A stretch of 64,000 bases of DNA from Bacteroidota bacterium (GTDB taxonomy: Bacteria; Bacteroidota; Ignavibacteria; Ignavibacteriales; Melioribacteraceae), in NCBI GenBank assembly GCA_023381535.1, contig JAMCSN010000231.1, positions 1-64,000 of the forward strand, read 5' to 3'. The notes below the pieces were generated by a model. It was not told the DNA's origin, did no database searches, and worked only from the letters and a program-made list of their open reading frames with translations. Both the position numbers and the translations under genes were made by a program. Positions within the stretch are counted from its first letter, which is position 1, and each line of letters begins with the position of its first letter. Below, piece after piece: positions 1 to 7,133 of this stretch.

Positions 1-67
1 AGTGACCTTAGATAAGACATTTACCAGTTTAGATTAGCTGTTTTCACTTTCCCATGGTAAGATTTAC

Positions 68-124
68 TTTTGAGGCAATGACTATTTTTTCTATCATCTA
101 CGGTTAGTTTTTTTTTGAGGCAAT
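68..124 (+). repeat. Two copies of a 12-bp direct repeat in the 290-bp leading gap
   Basis: The first 290 bases hold no convincing gene. The only structure I see is TTTTGAGGCAAT twice (68-79 and 113-124), 45 bp apart, the second after a run of T. Role unknown; it may be the edge of a repeat family or of the accessory island that follows. Confidence 0.4.
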
Positions 125-290
125 CCGGAACAATTTGCAACTTAAATTTCTTCTTGATTAATGAAATCCTTTTAATTAAAATGCTTCAAGTTATTTGAAG
201 AAAGAGGATGCGAATAAATTTTAGTTGTGATTGTTGTTTCCGCATCATCTTACCTGCCTTCTCTGTTACGAAAACATTAGCGGGGTTCTT

Positions 291-476
291 ATGAAAAATA
301 AATCGTGGATAATATTTCGAATCGTTGTGTTCGTGATTCTCGGATTGCTCTACACCGTCTTCATCTCGCCGGAAGAGATGGGGACTTGGAAATACTACTT
401 CGGCTTCGTTCTCCTTTTCATTGCGCTGGTTGATGTTGTGAGATTAGTCAGAGCGTTTAAGAAGAAGGAAGATTAG
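291..476 (+). CDS. Small two-helix membrane protein, unknown
   Basis: I do not recognise this 61-residue protein. It has two hydrophobic segments (about residues 6-25 and 35-55) with a short polar loop between them and a basic tail (RAFKKKED), so both ends are probably cytoplasmic. I prefer the ATG at 291 (MKNKSW) over an in-frame upstream start at 231, because the extra 20 residues (cysteine- and histidine-rich) do not look like protein that belongs to it. The ribosome binding site is weak. It is the first of a series of small unknown plus-strand genes and may be a cassette-type gene. Confidence 0.6.
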   Translation: MKNKSWIIFRIVVFVILGLLYTVFISPEEMGTWKYYFGFVLLFIALVDVVRLVRAFKKKED

Positions 477-508
477 AACCGGCACACTGCTGAATAACAC
501 TCATACTG

Positions 509-697
509 CCGGAGTGTCTCCGCGGTCCAACGGAGAGTCGAAACGATGGTCGGGAGAGCCATTTTGACGCTTTGGAGAGCTGTCGCGATGGTTCGAAGAG
601 TCGATGAGGTGCTCGGGAGACTGAATCCAATGCTTCGGAGAGTAAGCGTGACGTTCCGGAGATTAAGCGAGATGATTGCTCAGGATGGTCGATTAGG
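509..697. repeat. Degenerate 21-bp tandem repeat array (nine units)
   Basis: The region reads as nine consecutive 21-base units with no slippage: starts at 509, 530, 551, 572, 593, 614, 635, 656 and 677. Most units begin with a variant of TCGGAGAG and end in GATGGT, GTGCT or similar. Identity between units is low, but the phase is exact. Because 21 is a multiple of three, all frames keep register, and the minus strand is open with a heptad pattern of the form xSRLLSx. Together with 477-508 and 698-773 it fills the 358-bp gap between genes. I see no start or ribosome binding site that would make it a gene. Confidence 0.75.
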
Positions 698-773
698 TGT
701 TTGAATTTATAGTAAGGAATGTAATCAAGCATAAAGCTTGGAAAATTGAAAAAGATGAAAATTTTTTATGGTA

Positions 774-814
774 GTTAAACAATAACCGCCATGGTATCTT
801 CTGGCGGGTTAAAC
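774..814 (+). other. attC-like palindrome upstream of an accessory gene pair
   Basis: Two copies of GTTAAAC (774-780 and 808-814) flank an inverted repeat AACCGCCA / TGGCGGGTT (784-791 and 802-810) that pairs with one unpaired G. A GTTRRRY box on the right edge and an extrahelical base in the stem are features of integron attC sites, but the element is short (about 41 bp) and the left box matches RYYYAAC at only six of seven positions. The next gene starts 20 bp downstream. This could equally be an ordinary hairpin. Confidence 0.3.
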
Positions 815-834
815 ATTAGCTTGCTAAGGTCAAC

Positions 835-1428
835 ATGGAATATTTGATAATTGCATTAATATTGTTTCTTTTGTGTCTATTGGTTCCATTTATGAGAAAA
901 GCGATCGGCCTTTTACTAGTAATTCTTGGAATACTTGGAACCATGACAGTCATTGGTGCCGTATTCGGAATACCAATGATATTATTAGGAGGAATATTAC
1001 TATTCATCGGAGATGGCTCTCCAAATGTGGTTCTTGAGAATAAAAATACTAGTTCCAGTGAGAATGAGAGAAGAATTGAATGTCCTTATTGTTCGGAATT
1101 CATTAAAGAAACAGCAAAAGTATGTCGTTTTTGTGGGCGTGACTTACCAGAAAATCACATAAAGAAGATAGCTCAAAAATATATTTGCATCCATTGTGAC
1201 AAGACCATATCTCCAAATCTTGATAACTGTCCTTATTGTAAAGTGGAATTGTTTTATTGTGATAATTGTCAAAGTTATGTAAAAAAAGACGATGCTATTT
1301 GCACATTCTGTGGGATTGTATTTGATGAAAAAGACAAAGAAAAAGTAGTCAATGAAGAGAGGGAAGTTGATGAAGAAAAGTTTAGAGGTTTTTTAACAAG
1401 GATATTCAAGGATAAAACAAATCAATGA
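835..1428 (+). CDS. Membrane-anchored double zinc-ribbon protein
   Basis: This 197-residue protein has an N-terminal hydrophobic region forming two membrane helices (about 2-18 and 22-60, glycine-rich) and a cytoplasmic part with two zinc ribbons. The cysteine pairs are CPYC and CRFC in the first (residues about 83-100), and CIHC/CPYC with CDNC/CTFC in the second (about 118-165). A charged tail follows. Such DZANK/zinc-ribbon modules usually mediate protein contacts, and no enzymatic residues are visible. The start is supported by AAGG eight bases upstream. The stop overlaps the start of the next gene by four bases (ATGA), so the two are translationally coupled. Function unknown. Confidence 0.75.
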   Translation: MEYLIIALILFLLCLLVPFMRKAIGLLLVILGILGTMTVIGAVFGIPMILLGGILLFIGDGSPNVVLENKNTSSSENERRIECPYCSEFIKETAKVCRFCGRDLPENHIKKIAQKYICIHCDKTISPNLDNCPYCKVELFYCDNCQSYVKKDDAICTFCGIVFDEKDKEKVVNEEREVDEEKFRGFLTRIFKDKTNQ

Positions 1429-1982
1429 GTTCTTGTTCAAAAAAGGTTTCACTAAAAAATTGCAATTATTCTGTTTTGGTTAATGACTACATTTCTAAGT
1501 ATCGTCGTTATCATCATCTTGTCTTTAGAAAAATACAAAGTTTCAATAGCCTAGACGATGTGATGGAATATGTTGCATTAGCAATCGATTTAAATGGTAA
1601 ACGATTTGCGCATCAGCGAAGACTAAAAAAACAAGCACTAATTAATAGCAGAGATATACTATTTCAAAACATAACAAAATTAAAAAAAGTAAATGATTTT
1701 CATTCACTTTTTGAAATAGTTACTGATTTATTATTACCTATTAAAGGAGTTGGTGAATTATATTATTATGATACAACTCTTAAACTCGGTTCATATTTAA
1801 GATTATTCCCAGAGTATATTTATTTACATAGTGGCACTAGAACTGGTGCACAAAAAATGAACCTGCCTTTTAAAAAGAAATATTTATTAAAGCATGAAAT
1901 TCCAATGGAGTTACAAAAATTATTGCCATACGAGGTAGAGGATTTCCTCTGTATTTATAAGGATTCATTTAATAAACGCTAG
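1425..1982 (+). CDS. Hypothetical 185-residue basic protein, coupled to the zinc-ribbon gene
   Basis: Not recognised. The protein is basic and helical with no signal peptide or membrane segment. Around residues 100-125 it reads LLLPIKGVGELYYYDTTLKL, where IKGVGE resembles a helix-hairpin-helix turn of DNA-binding proteins; this is suggestive only. Codon use is more AT-rich than in the housekeeping genes downstream. Its ATG overlaps the preceding stop, so it is probably made together with the membrane zinc-ribbon protein, and the pair looks like a two-gene accessory unit. Confidence 0.7.
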   Translation: MSSCSKKVSLKNCNYSVLVNDYISKYRRYHHLVFRKIQSFNSLDDVMEYVALAIDLNGKRFAHQRRLKKQALINSRDILFQNITKLKKVNDFHSLFEIVTDLLLPIKGVGELYYYDTTLKLGSYLRLFPEYIYLHSGTRTGAQKMNLPFKKKYLLKHEIPMELQKLLPYEVEDFLCIYKDSFNKR

Positions 1983-2227
1983 CTACATATGCCTCTAGCC
2001 AAAAGCGTTTTCGGATTTGGCATTTTTATAGACTTAATGTTTGGTGTTCCCTTTCAGCTAACTTGTTTGGCTTTGTTCTACTAAACAAAATATTTTAAAT
2101 CATTAATGTTTGTGCTTCTATTCGACATCGCTGTTCCCCGCAATAAAACCGCGGGACAAGCTGGGTGAAAAGCCGCGCAGTTAGGCACTTAAGATTTTTT
2201 ACAAGTAATATTATTAAAGGTAATTCT
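1983..2227 (+). other. 245-bp gap with hairpin and attC-like right box
   Basis: No gene seen. A hairpin CCCGC-N9-GCGGG lies at about 2137-2155 and is followed by GGACAAG, the same tail found beside the palindrome inside moeA (22783-22799). Further on, GTTAGGC (2180-2186) matches the attC right box GTTRRRY and lies 42 bp before the next ATG; a possible left partner GCTAAC is at about 2058-2063. The arrangement is suggestive of a cassette boundary but is not proven. Confidence 0.3.
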
Positions 2228-2533
2228 ATGAAACCAGAAACAACTGTATTATTAGTTAAAGAATTAGAAAAAATTAAAAGTAAGCGTTCTAATTTTAGTA
2301 ATTTTGGCGTCTGGTCTGAATTGTTTGTTGCTATAATCTGGCTAGCACGATTGTATAGTTTGCCTTTTGAAAAAGCACCAACTCAAACATTCAGTTGGTT
2401 TTATGCTTTAATGTTTGTCATCCCTTTAGTTTTACTTTTACATTCATTTTTCATTATTGTGCAACATTTAATGGATAAAAAATTTTCCGTTCTTTTTGAA
2501 GCCTTGCTAGAAAAAAAGGATTCTGGGCTATGA
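2228..2533 (+). CDS. Small two-helix membrane protein, unknown
   Basis: Not recognised. The 101-residue protein has two strongly hydrophobic stretches (about residues 27-47 and 55-80) after a lysine-rich amphipathic start. I chose the ATG at 2228 because AAAGG lies seven bases upstream. An in-frame GTG at 2165 would add 21 residues without a ribosome binding site and would run through the attC-like box. Its TGA overlaps the next ATG (ATGA), so the two genes form a coupled pair, the second such pair in this island. Confidence 0.65.
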   Translation: MKPETTVLLVKELEKIKSKRSNFSNFGVWSELFVAIIWLARLYSLPFEKAPTQTFSWFYALMFVIPLVLLLHSFFIIVQHLMDKKFSVLFEALLEKKDSGL

Positions 2534-2829
2534 AACTACATAATCAGCATAGTAATATTGGGATTGTTTGGTATTCAAAAGAAGAATGGGAAAAGATGAA
2601 ACAAATATCCATTGATAGTGAAAGACTGGAAGCTTCATTTGAACAATGGGAAAAAATGGCACAAAAAACTCTATTTGAGATGAAAGCAACCGGGATTATT
2701 GGAACAAAAGTATTAATAAAATCGGAAGATTTTTTAGTCTGGTGTAAAATACATTCGTTGCCGTTAGATGCTGCATCACGTTCGGAGTATGTATCGGAAA
2801 TAATGTCAAAAAGAAATAGTAATAAATGA
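2530..2829 (+). CDS. Hypothetical 99-residue soluble protein
   Basis: Not recognised. A small acidic, helical protein without membrane segments, with a tryptophan-rich front half (WYSKEEWEKM, EQWEKMAQ) and a C-terminal half that could bind a partner. A small soluble gene coupled to a small upstream membrane gene can be a toxin-antitoxin or immunity pair, but nothing in the sequence identifies either role. It is the last gene of the plus-strand accessory island; the following 179 bp to acpS show no gene. Confidence 0.65.
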   Translation: MKLHNQHSNIGIVWYSKEEWEKMKQISIDSERLEASFEQWEKMAQKTLFEMKATGIIGTKVLIKSEDFLVWCKIHSLPLDAASRSEYVSEIMSKRNSNK

Positions 2830-3008
2830 GTCTACTCTAAAAAGGTATTTCAGTTGCCCAAAAGTTACGATTCCGGTATAAATTAGCAGCAGAAAAACTT
2901 GAAAATGACCTTTTTAGATTCGCCTCATAAATAAAAGTGCCTAAAAGAAAGAAAAATTGGAAGAGCAGTATTTGATTTGTTCCAATAAATTGTAAATAAA
3001 TGCGGCGG

Positions 3009-3392
3009 TCATAACCCCTTTGTAGAATAAACAATCGCTACACAAGTAACGTAGTTATCGGAATGGCTCATGGAGATTTTTATTTCTTTGTCGTCGTTGA
3101 GGTAATCTTTCAGTTCGCCGTAGAATTTTACTTTCGGCAGACCGTTCACTTCGTTAAATATTTCGATGTCTTGCCAGCTGTAAACTTTGTCTGTATCCGA
3201 TGAAAGCGCTTTGTAAATTGCTTCTTTAGCTGCGAAACGTGCGGCAAGATGCTGATACTTATTCTTACGTGAGAGTGAATAATCAATTTCAAGTTGGGTG
3301 TAAATTTTTCTTAGGAAGCTTTCGCCGAATTTATCCACGCTTTCTTTGATGCGGTGGATTTCAATTATATCTATTCCGATTCCAAGTACCAT
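3009..3392 (-). CDS. acpS: Holo-[acyl-carrier-protein] synthase
   Basis: Transfers the 4'-phosphopantetheine arm of coenzyme A to a serine of acyl carrier protein, making it active for fatty acid synthesis in the cytoplasm. The 127-residue length is normal for the family. The two magnesium-binding signatures are present: GIGIDIIEI with Asp8, and RFAAKEAIYKAL with Glu57. It is the last gene of a minus-strand run after the MCE-domain gene, with an 11-bp gap, which suggests it shares that transcript. Confidence 0.95.
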   Translation of the reverse strand: MVLGIGIDIIEIHRIKESVDKFGESFLRKIYTQLEIDYSLSRKNKYQHLAARFAAKEAIYKALSSDTDKVYSWQDIEIFNEVNGLPKVKFYGELKDYLNDDKEIKISMSHSDNYVTCVAIVYSTKGL

Positions 3393-3403
3393 GTGTGTGC
3401 CGG

Positions 3404-4312
3404 CTAAAAAATGTGCGCGTTAACCTCAACACCTTTCGATTTCAACTGCTCAACAAGAATTTTAGTAAGATCTTTAACTTGACCGATCACAGCTTTCAGG
3501 TCATTCATAAGATCGGGATCATTTAGAACTTTGCCGAGATTGTTCCGGCTTTTATTAGTCTCATCCATAAATGTGTTAACTTTTGTCAGCAGTTCTTTCG
3601 ATGTCTTGAGAACATCATGAATGGATGAAATCGTTGCGGAGATAGTGTCGCGGTTGGTTTTAATAAAGTCGTTAATATTTTTTGTCAGCTCGTTTCCGCT
3701 TTTCAATATCCGGTTAATTTCGGCGCTGTTGTTTTTCAAAAGCAAGTTCAAGTTTTCCGTAACTTCGGATAAATTTGCGACGGATGTTTTCAAATCCTTA
3801 TTAAATTTTTGATCGGTCAAAGTTTGATTGACAGCATTCAATGAAACTTTTACTTGTTTGATCACATCAACCAAATCGTTCTGCACGCTGCCAAGCAGCG
3901 CCATCGATGTTGCTACGTCGCCGACAAACTCGCCGCGCTGCATTTTGCTGTAGTCCATTGCATTAGCAGAATCGCCGGGATAGATTTCAACTTTTTTGCC
4001 GCCCATCAGATCAAGCATCATCACGGAAAACTTTGCATTTTCTTTGAGCGTTATGTCGCCGTCCAAGTTCAGTTTTGTTGTTACCGCGTTGCCGCTGAGT
4101 TTTATATCGTCAACATAACCTTTGCGCACGCCGTTAATCATAACCGGGTCGCCTACGCTGAGTCCCGCAACGGAACCGAACTCAACAGAAATTTCTTTAC
4201 GATTTGCGTTAACGGTTATATTCTTCGCCCAGCCGAGTATCCATAAAAAAATAAACAGTCCGGCAATAACCGTGATTCCAACTTTGATATCAGTTTTTCT
4301 TTGGTCTCTCAT
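3404..4312 (-). CDS. MCE/MlaD-domain lipid transport protein
   Basis: One N-terminal membrane helix (about residues 11-28) is followed by an MCE domain (about 40-117, with GLSVGDPVMINGVRKGYV). A long helical, asparagine- and leucine-rich tail (about 140-295) is predicted to form coiled coils. MlaD-type proteins form periplasmic hexamers that receive phospholipid from an inner-membrane ABC transporter; the permease and ATPase are not in this window. The start overlaps the upstream small gene by 23 bp, so expression is linked. Family assignment is firm; the lipid substrate is not known. Confidence 0.88.
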   Translation of the reverse strand: MRDQRKTDIKVGITVIAGLFIFLWILGWAKNITVNANRKEISVEFGSVAGLSVGDPVMINGVRKGYVDDIKLSGNAVTTKLNLDGDITLKENAKFSVMMLDLMGGKKVEIYPGDSANAMDYSKMQRGEFVGDVATSMALLGSVQNDLVDVIKQVKVSLNAVNQTLTDQKFNKDLKTSVANLSEVTENLNLLLKNNSAEINRILKSGNELTKNINDFIKTNRDTISATISSIHDVLKTSKELLTKVNTFMDETNKSRNNLGKVLNDPDLMNDLKAVIGQVKDLTKILVEQLKSKGVEVNAHIF

Positions 4313-4661
4313 ATCTTGCTATGATTAATTTGAAATGGTTGTAATCTGCCGAATCAATTTCCATATCTTTCATAATCGACCTTGCTTCGCCAAAAACATC
4401 TTGGACTTCTTCTATCGCTTTATCGAAAGGCAAATTTTTAGTAATCCCAACAAACTTTTCAATATCGGTTCTTAATGAATCTTTATAGATGGAAGCTTTC
4501 ACGCTGTCCATTCCGCTGTGAAATTCACTTAAGCCGGCATTTATGATTTTTTCTTTCGCCAATTCTTTGAAAGAATCTTTTTTGTACTTAACAAGATAAA
4601 CAACGACGCCAACTATCAGTGTAAAAAGAACTATCGCAGTTACAAAGCAGCCTTTTTTCAT
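4290..4661 (-). CDS. Small single-pass membrane protein, unknown
   Basis: A 123-residue protein with one N-terminal membrane anchor (about residues 5-24) and a helical, charged extracytoplasmic part. I do not recognise a family. It sits between the CNNM-type gene and the MCE gene and overlaps both (4 bp upstream, 23 bp downstream), so all three are translationally coupled. A role with the lipid-transfer protein is possible but is inferred from position only. Confidence 0.7.
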   Translation of the reverse strand: MKKGCFVTAIVLFTLIVGVVVYLVKYKKDSFKELAKEKIINAGLSEFHSGMDSVKASIYKDSLRTDIEKFVGITKNLPFDKAIEEVQDVFGEARSIMKDMEIDSADYNHFKLIIARYERPKKN

Positions 4662-5947
4662 TCTTGTTCGCGTTCCAATTTTTCGATTAAGACTTTGTTC
4701 ACGCGGTTGTTGCTGACTTCCTTTACGGTAAATTTATGGCTATTGTACGTAAAATGAAATCCTTGCTTAGGAATCTTTCCGGCTTGATTGAATATAAATC
4801 CTCCGACGGTGTCGTAATCGTCGTTCTCGGATGAGAAATTTTCTCCGAGCAATTCGTTCAACTGATCAACAGGAACTTTCCCGAGGACGATAAAACTTTT
4901 CTCGTTCAACTTTGTGATTTCGGTTTCCTCTTTGTCGAACTCGTCACGGATTTCTCCGACAATTTCCTCGAGAATGTCTTCGAGTGAAATTAAGCCGGCG
5001 GTGCCGCCGTATTCATCCACAACGATTCCCACATGCATGTTCCGTTCTTGAAATTCATGCAAGAGTTCATTTATCATTTTTGTTTCGGGAATAAAAAGAG
5101 CTTCTCTTGCAATGCTTTTTAGCGAAAGGTTCTTCCGAAGGTCAAGCGTTTTAAGATACGGCAGCAGATCTTTCGAATAAATTATTCCAAGAATTCTGTC
5201 CAAACTTTCTTCATAAAGCGGAATTCTGCTGTGTCCCGTTTCATTTATAACGTTTATGAGTTCATCGAAATTTGATTCTGTAGAAACCGCAACTATATCA
5301 ACACGCGGCGTCATAACCTCGCGCGCGGTAACCGTCTTAAATGATACGATTCCGTGAATCAGTTCATGTTCTTCCTCTTCAATGGTTCCTTTCTCGATGC
5401 CAAGATCAGCCAGCTCTTTAATCTCCGCCCCGTGCAATGCGGTTCTCGATTTATCAAAATCAATTTTGGAAGTGAGCACCTTCAACAAGTCAGTAAGTAT
5501 TTTTGAAATGGGATAAAGTAAAATCCCGATCCAGTACAATGGTATAGCAACTACATTTGCAAATTGCTTGGGATGTTTATTTGCTAAAAGTTTAGGCGTC
5601 ATTTCGCCGATGAGCAACAGTAATATGGTTAGCAAAACGATTTGGACAAGAAGAACAATTTCTTTCGAAATGTTCAGCACTCGTGCGGCTTCAAGAGCAA
5701 TCAAAACCGCGATAATAGAAGCGGCAACATTAACAACCGTATTGCCTAAAAGAATAGTAACTAATAATCTTCTCGGATTATCGAGAAGAAGTTGTATGTA
5801 TCCCCCGACAATTCTGTGTTCCTTTTTGAATTCCTTTAATTTTTTCTTGTCAAAAGAAAAAAGAGCTACTTCGGAGCCGGAAAAAAATGCGGATAAAAGA
5901 AAACAGATTACCAAGAAAAGCAGTTTAACAGACCAATCAAATTCCAA
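4658..5947 (-). CDS. CNNM/CorC (HlyC) family membrane protein, GldE-like
   Basis: The 429-residue protein has an N-terminal DUF21 region with several membrane helices (about 1-140, beginning FSGSEVALFSFDKKKL). A pair of CBS domains follows (about 200-320, with REVMTPRVDIVAV and VDEYGGTAGLISLEDILEEIVG), then a CorC_HlyC C-terminal domain (about 345-425). The family is linked to magnesium or cobalt efflux. In Bacteroidota the paralogue directly after ssb is gldE of the gliding/type IX secretion system. Here it also follows ssb, which supports a GldE-like identity by position; sequence alone does not prove it. Confidence 0.88.
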   Translation of the reverse strand: MEFDWSVKLLFLVICFLLSAFFSGSEVALFSFDKKKLKEFKKEHRIVGGYIQLLLDNPRRLLVTILLGNTVVNVAASIIAVLIALEAARVLNISKEIVLLVQIVLLTILLLLIGEMTPKLLANKHPKQFANVVAIPLYWIGILLYPISKILTDLLKVLTSKIDFDKSRTALHGAEIKELADLGIEKGTIEEEEHELIHGIVSFKTVTAREVMTPRVDIVAVSTESNFDELINVINETGHSRIPLYEESLDRILGIIYSKDLLPYLKTLDLRKNLSLKSIAREALFIPETKMINELLHEFQERNMHVGIVVDEYGGTAGLISLEDILEEIVGEIRDEFDKEETEITKLNEKSFIVLGKVPVDQLNELLGENFSSENDDYDTVGGFIFNQAGKIPKQGFHFTYNSHKFTVKEVSNNRVNKVLIEKLEREQE

Positions 5948-5981
5948 CTAAATTTTTATCCTAGCTTGTTCAACATACCAA

Positions 5982-6407
5982 TTAAAACGGAAGATCGTCA
6001 TCCTCTGCGGGTGCATTATCTGTCACAGGCGATTCATAACTGGTTTTCTCAGCATGATATTCGCCGCCGCCCGATTCTCTGCCTTCAAGAGGAATCAATT
6101 TCTCGGAAATCACTTCCGTCATGTAACGCTTAATTCCCTCTTTATCCGTGTAATCTCTTTTTGAAAGCCTGCCTTCGATGTAGAATTTCTTCCCTTTTTT
6201 CAAAGCATCTTTAAAGAAGTCCGGAAGGTTGTACGAAACTACGTTATGCCAGGTTGTCTCGTTTACCCAATTACCGTCCTTGCCTTTGTAACTTCGGGAA
6301 GTTGCCAAAGAAAAAGTAGTTACAGAAAGATTGTTTGTTGTAAATCTGTTTTCGGCATCGTTACCAAGATTACCGATCAACATTATTTTGTTTAGTGAAA
6401 ACGCCAC
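5982..6407 (-). CDS. ssb: Single-stranded DNA-binding protein
   Basis: Binds single-stranded DNA during replication and repair. Residues 1-105 form the OB fold (MLIGNLGNDAENR near the start, WHNVV, FYIEGRL), followed by a short disordered linker and the acidic tip EDDDLPF that recruits partner proteins. At 141 residues it is a typical bacterial SSB. The start is GTG at 6405-6407, chosen because a strong AGGAGGGG site lies just upstream. The next gene downstream is the GldE-like CNNM protein. Confidence 0.95.
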   Translation of the reverse strand: MAFSLNKIMLIGNLGNDAENRFTTNNLSVTTFSLATSRSYKGKDGNWVNETTWHNVVSYNLPDFFKDALKKGKKFYIEGRLSKRDYTDKEGIKRYMTEVISEKLIPLEGRESGGGEYHAEKTSYESPVTDNAPAEDDDLPF

Positions 6408-6518
6408 GCGTCCCCTCCTATAGTTAATGAATCATTTCTTGACTTAAATTTATTATAAATAGAGATAATAAACCAACACCAGAGCGTAAAGTAGTTAGCA
6501 GATATTGATACGACAGAT

Positions 6519-6995
6519 TCATTTAGTTTCTTCAACTGTTACAATAAACGCGTCCTTAAACGCCGGCATCTGGCGAATATTATCTTTGACCTTTTCAGCA
6601 TCTTCATATTTTGGAAACGGCGGAAGTTGAACAACAAAGAGTTGCACCTTTTCGCTGAATGATATCTCCATCTTTTGTTGAATCTTAGCTTGATTCTCGT
6701 TCACAAAAGCTTGCGCCTTTTCTTTTGTTGAATACGCTCCGACCTGCACAATAAATTTTTCTATAATCTCTGGAGTTGGTTGCACTTCCGTCTTTTGCTC
6801 TTCTTGAACCGGTAGTTGAACCTCTTTGGTCTCAACTTTTGTGGTGTCGGTTTTGGTTGTATCTACTTTACTAACATCGTCGAAGACATAAACTTGCGGT
6901 TCTTTTTTCTGGTTTTCTTGAGTAGTTTGTTCCGATGATGAACATGCAAACAAAAGAAGTGAAATTGCTAAGGCAAAATACTTTTTCATTTTCAT
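6519..6995 (-). CDS. SPOR-domain lipoprotein
   Basis: The signal peptide ends in the lipobox LLFAC, so the mature protein is lipid-anchored. A threonine-, lysine- and proline-rich linker (about residues 25-80) leads to a SPOR domain (about 83-158: FIVQVGAYSTKEKAQAF to FIVTVEE). SPOR domains bind glycan strands lacking stem peptides, often at division sites. The 158-residue size fits a simple anchor-linker-SPOR protein. A palindromic MITE-like element lies just upstream of its start, so its promoter may lie in or near that element. Confidence 0.85.
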   Translation of the reverse strand: MKMKKYFALAISLLLFACSSSEQTTQENQKKEPQVYVFDDVSKVDTTKTDTTKVETKEVQLPVQEEQKTEVQPTPEIIEKFIVQVGAYSTKEKAQAFVNENQAKIQQKMEISFSEKVQLFVVQLPPFPKYEDAEKVKDNIRQMPAFKDAFIVTVEETK

Positions 6996-7017
6996 CTTAG
7001 TCCTTCTAAAATTAAAA

Positions 7018-7127
7018 AGAGGCTGTCACAAAAGTAATTATTCAAAAAATAAATCAGCGAAAATCAGTTTAATCTGCGTAATCAGTGTTCTATTTTTGAA
7101 TAAACAAGTACTTTTGAGACACCCTCT
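7018..7127. mobile_element. MITE-like element with long terminal inverted repeats
   Basis: A 110-bp palindromic element. The left end (from 7018) reads AGAGGCTGTCACAAAAGTA and the right end, read in reverse complement from 7127, reads AGAGGGTGTCTCAAAAGTA; pairing continues inward through ATTCAAAAA on both sides. Ends of the type GAGGxTGTCTCAAAAG are common in several insertion-sequence families, so this is probably a non-autonomous derivative. No coding sequence is inside. A clear target-site duplication is not visible. The central loop holds a 42-nt motif repeated at 59822-59863. Confidence 0.6.
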
Positions 7128-7133
7128 AATTTA

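Noticed and set aside
457..732. Open minus-strand frame of 91 codons over the 21-bp repeats
   Set aside because: The frame is kept open by the repeat period; there is no ribosome binding site, it overlaps the end of the small membrane gene, and the peptide has low complexity.
2165..2227. GTG start adding 21 residues to the small membrane protein
   Set aside because: No ribosome binding site; it crosses the attC-like box, and the ATG at 2228 has AAAGG at good spacing.
2837..3034. Minus-strand frame overlapping the acpS end
   Set aside because: Overlaps a firm gene in another frame and has no family features; 2830-3008 is best left as intergenic.
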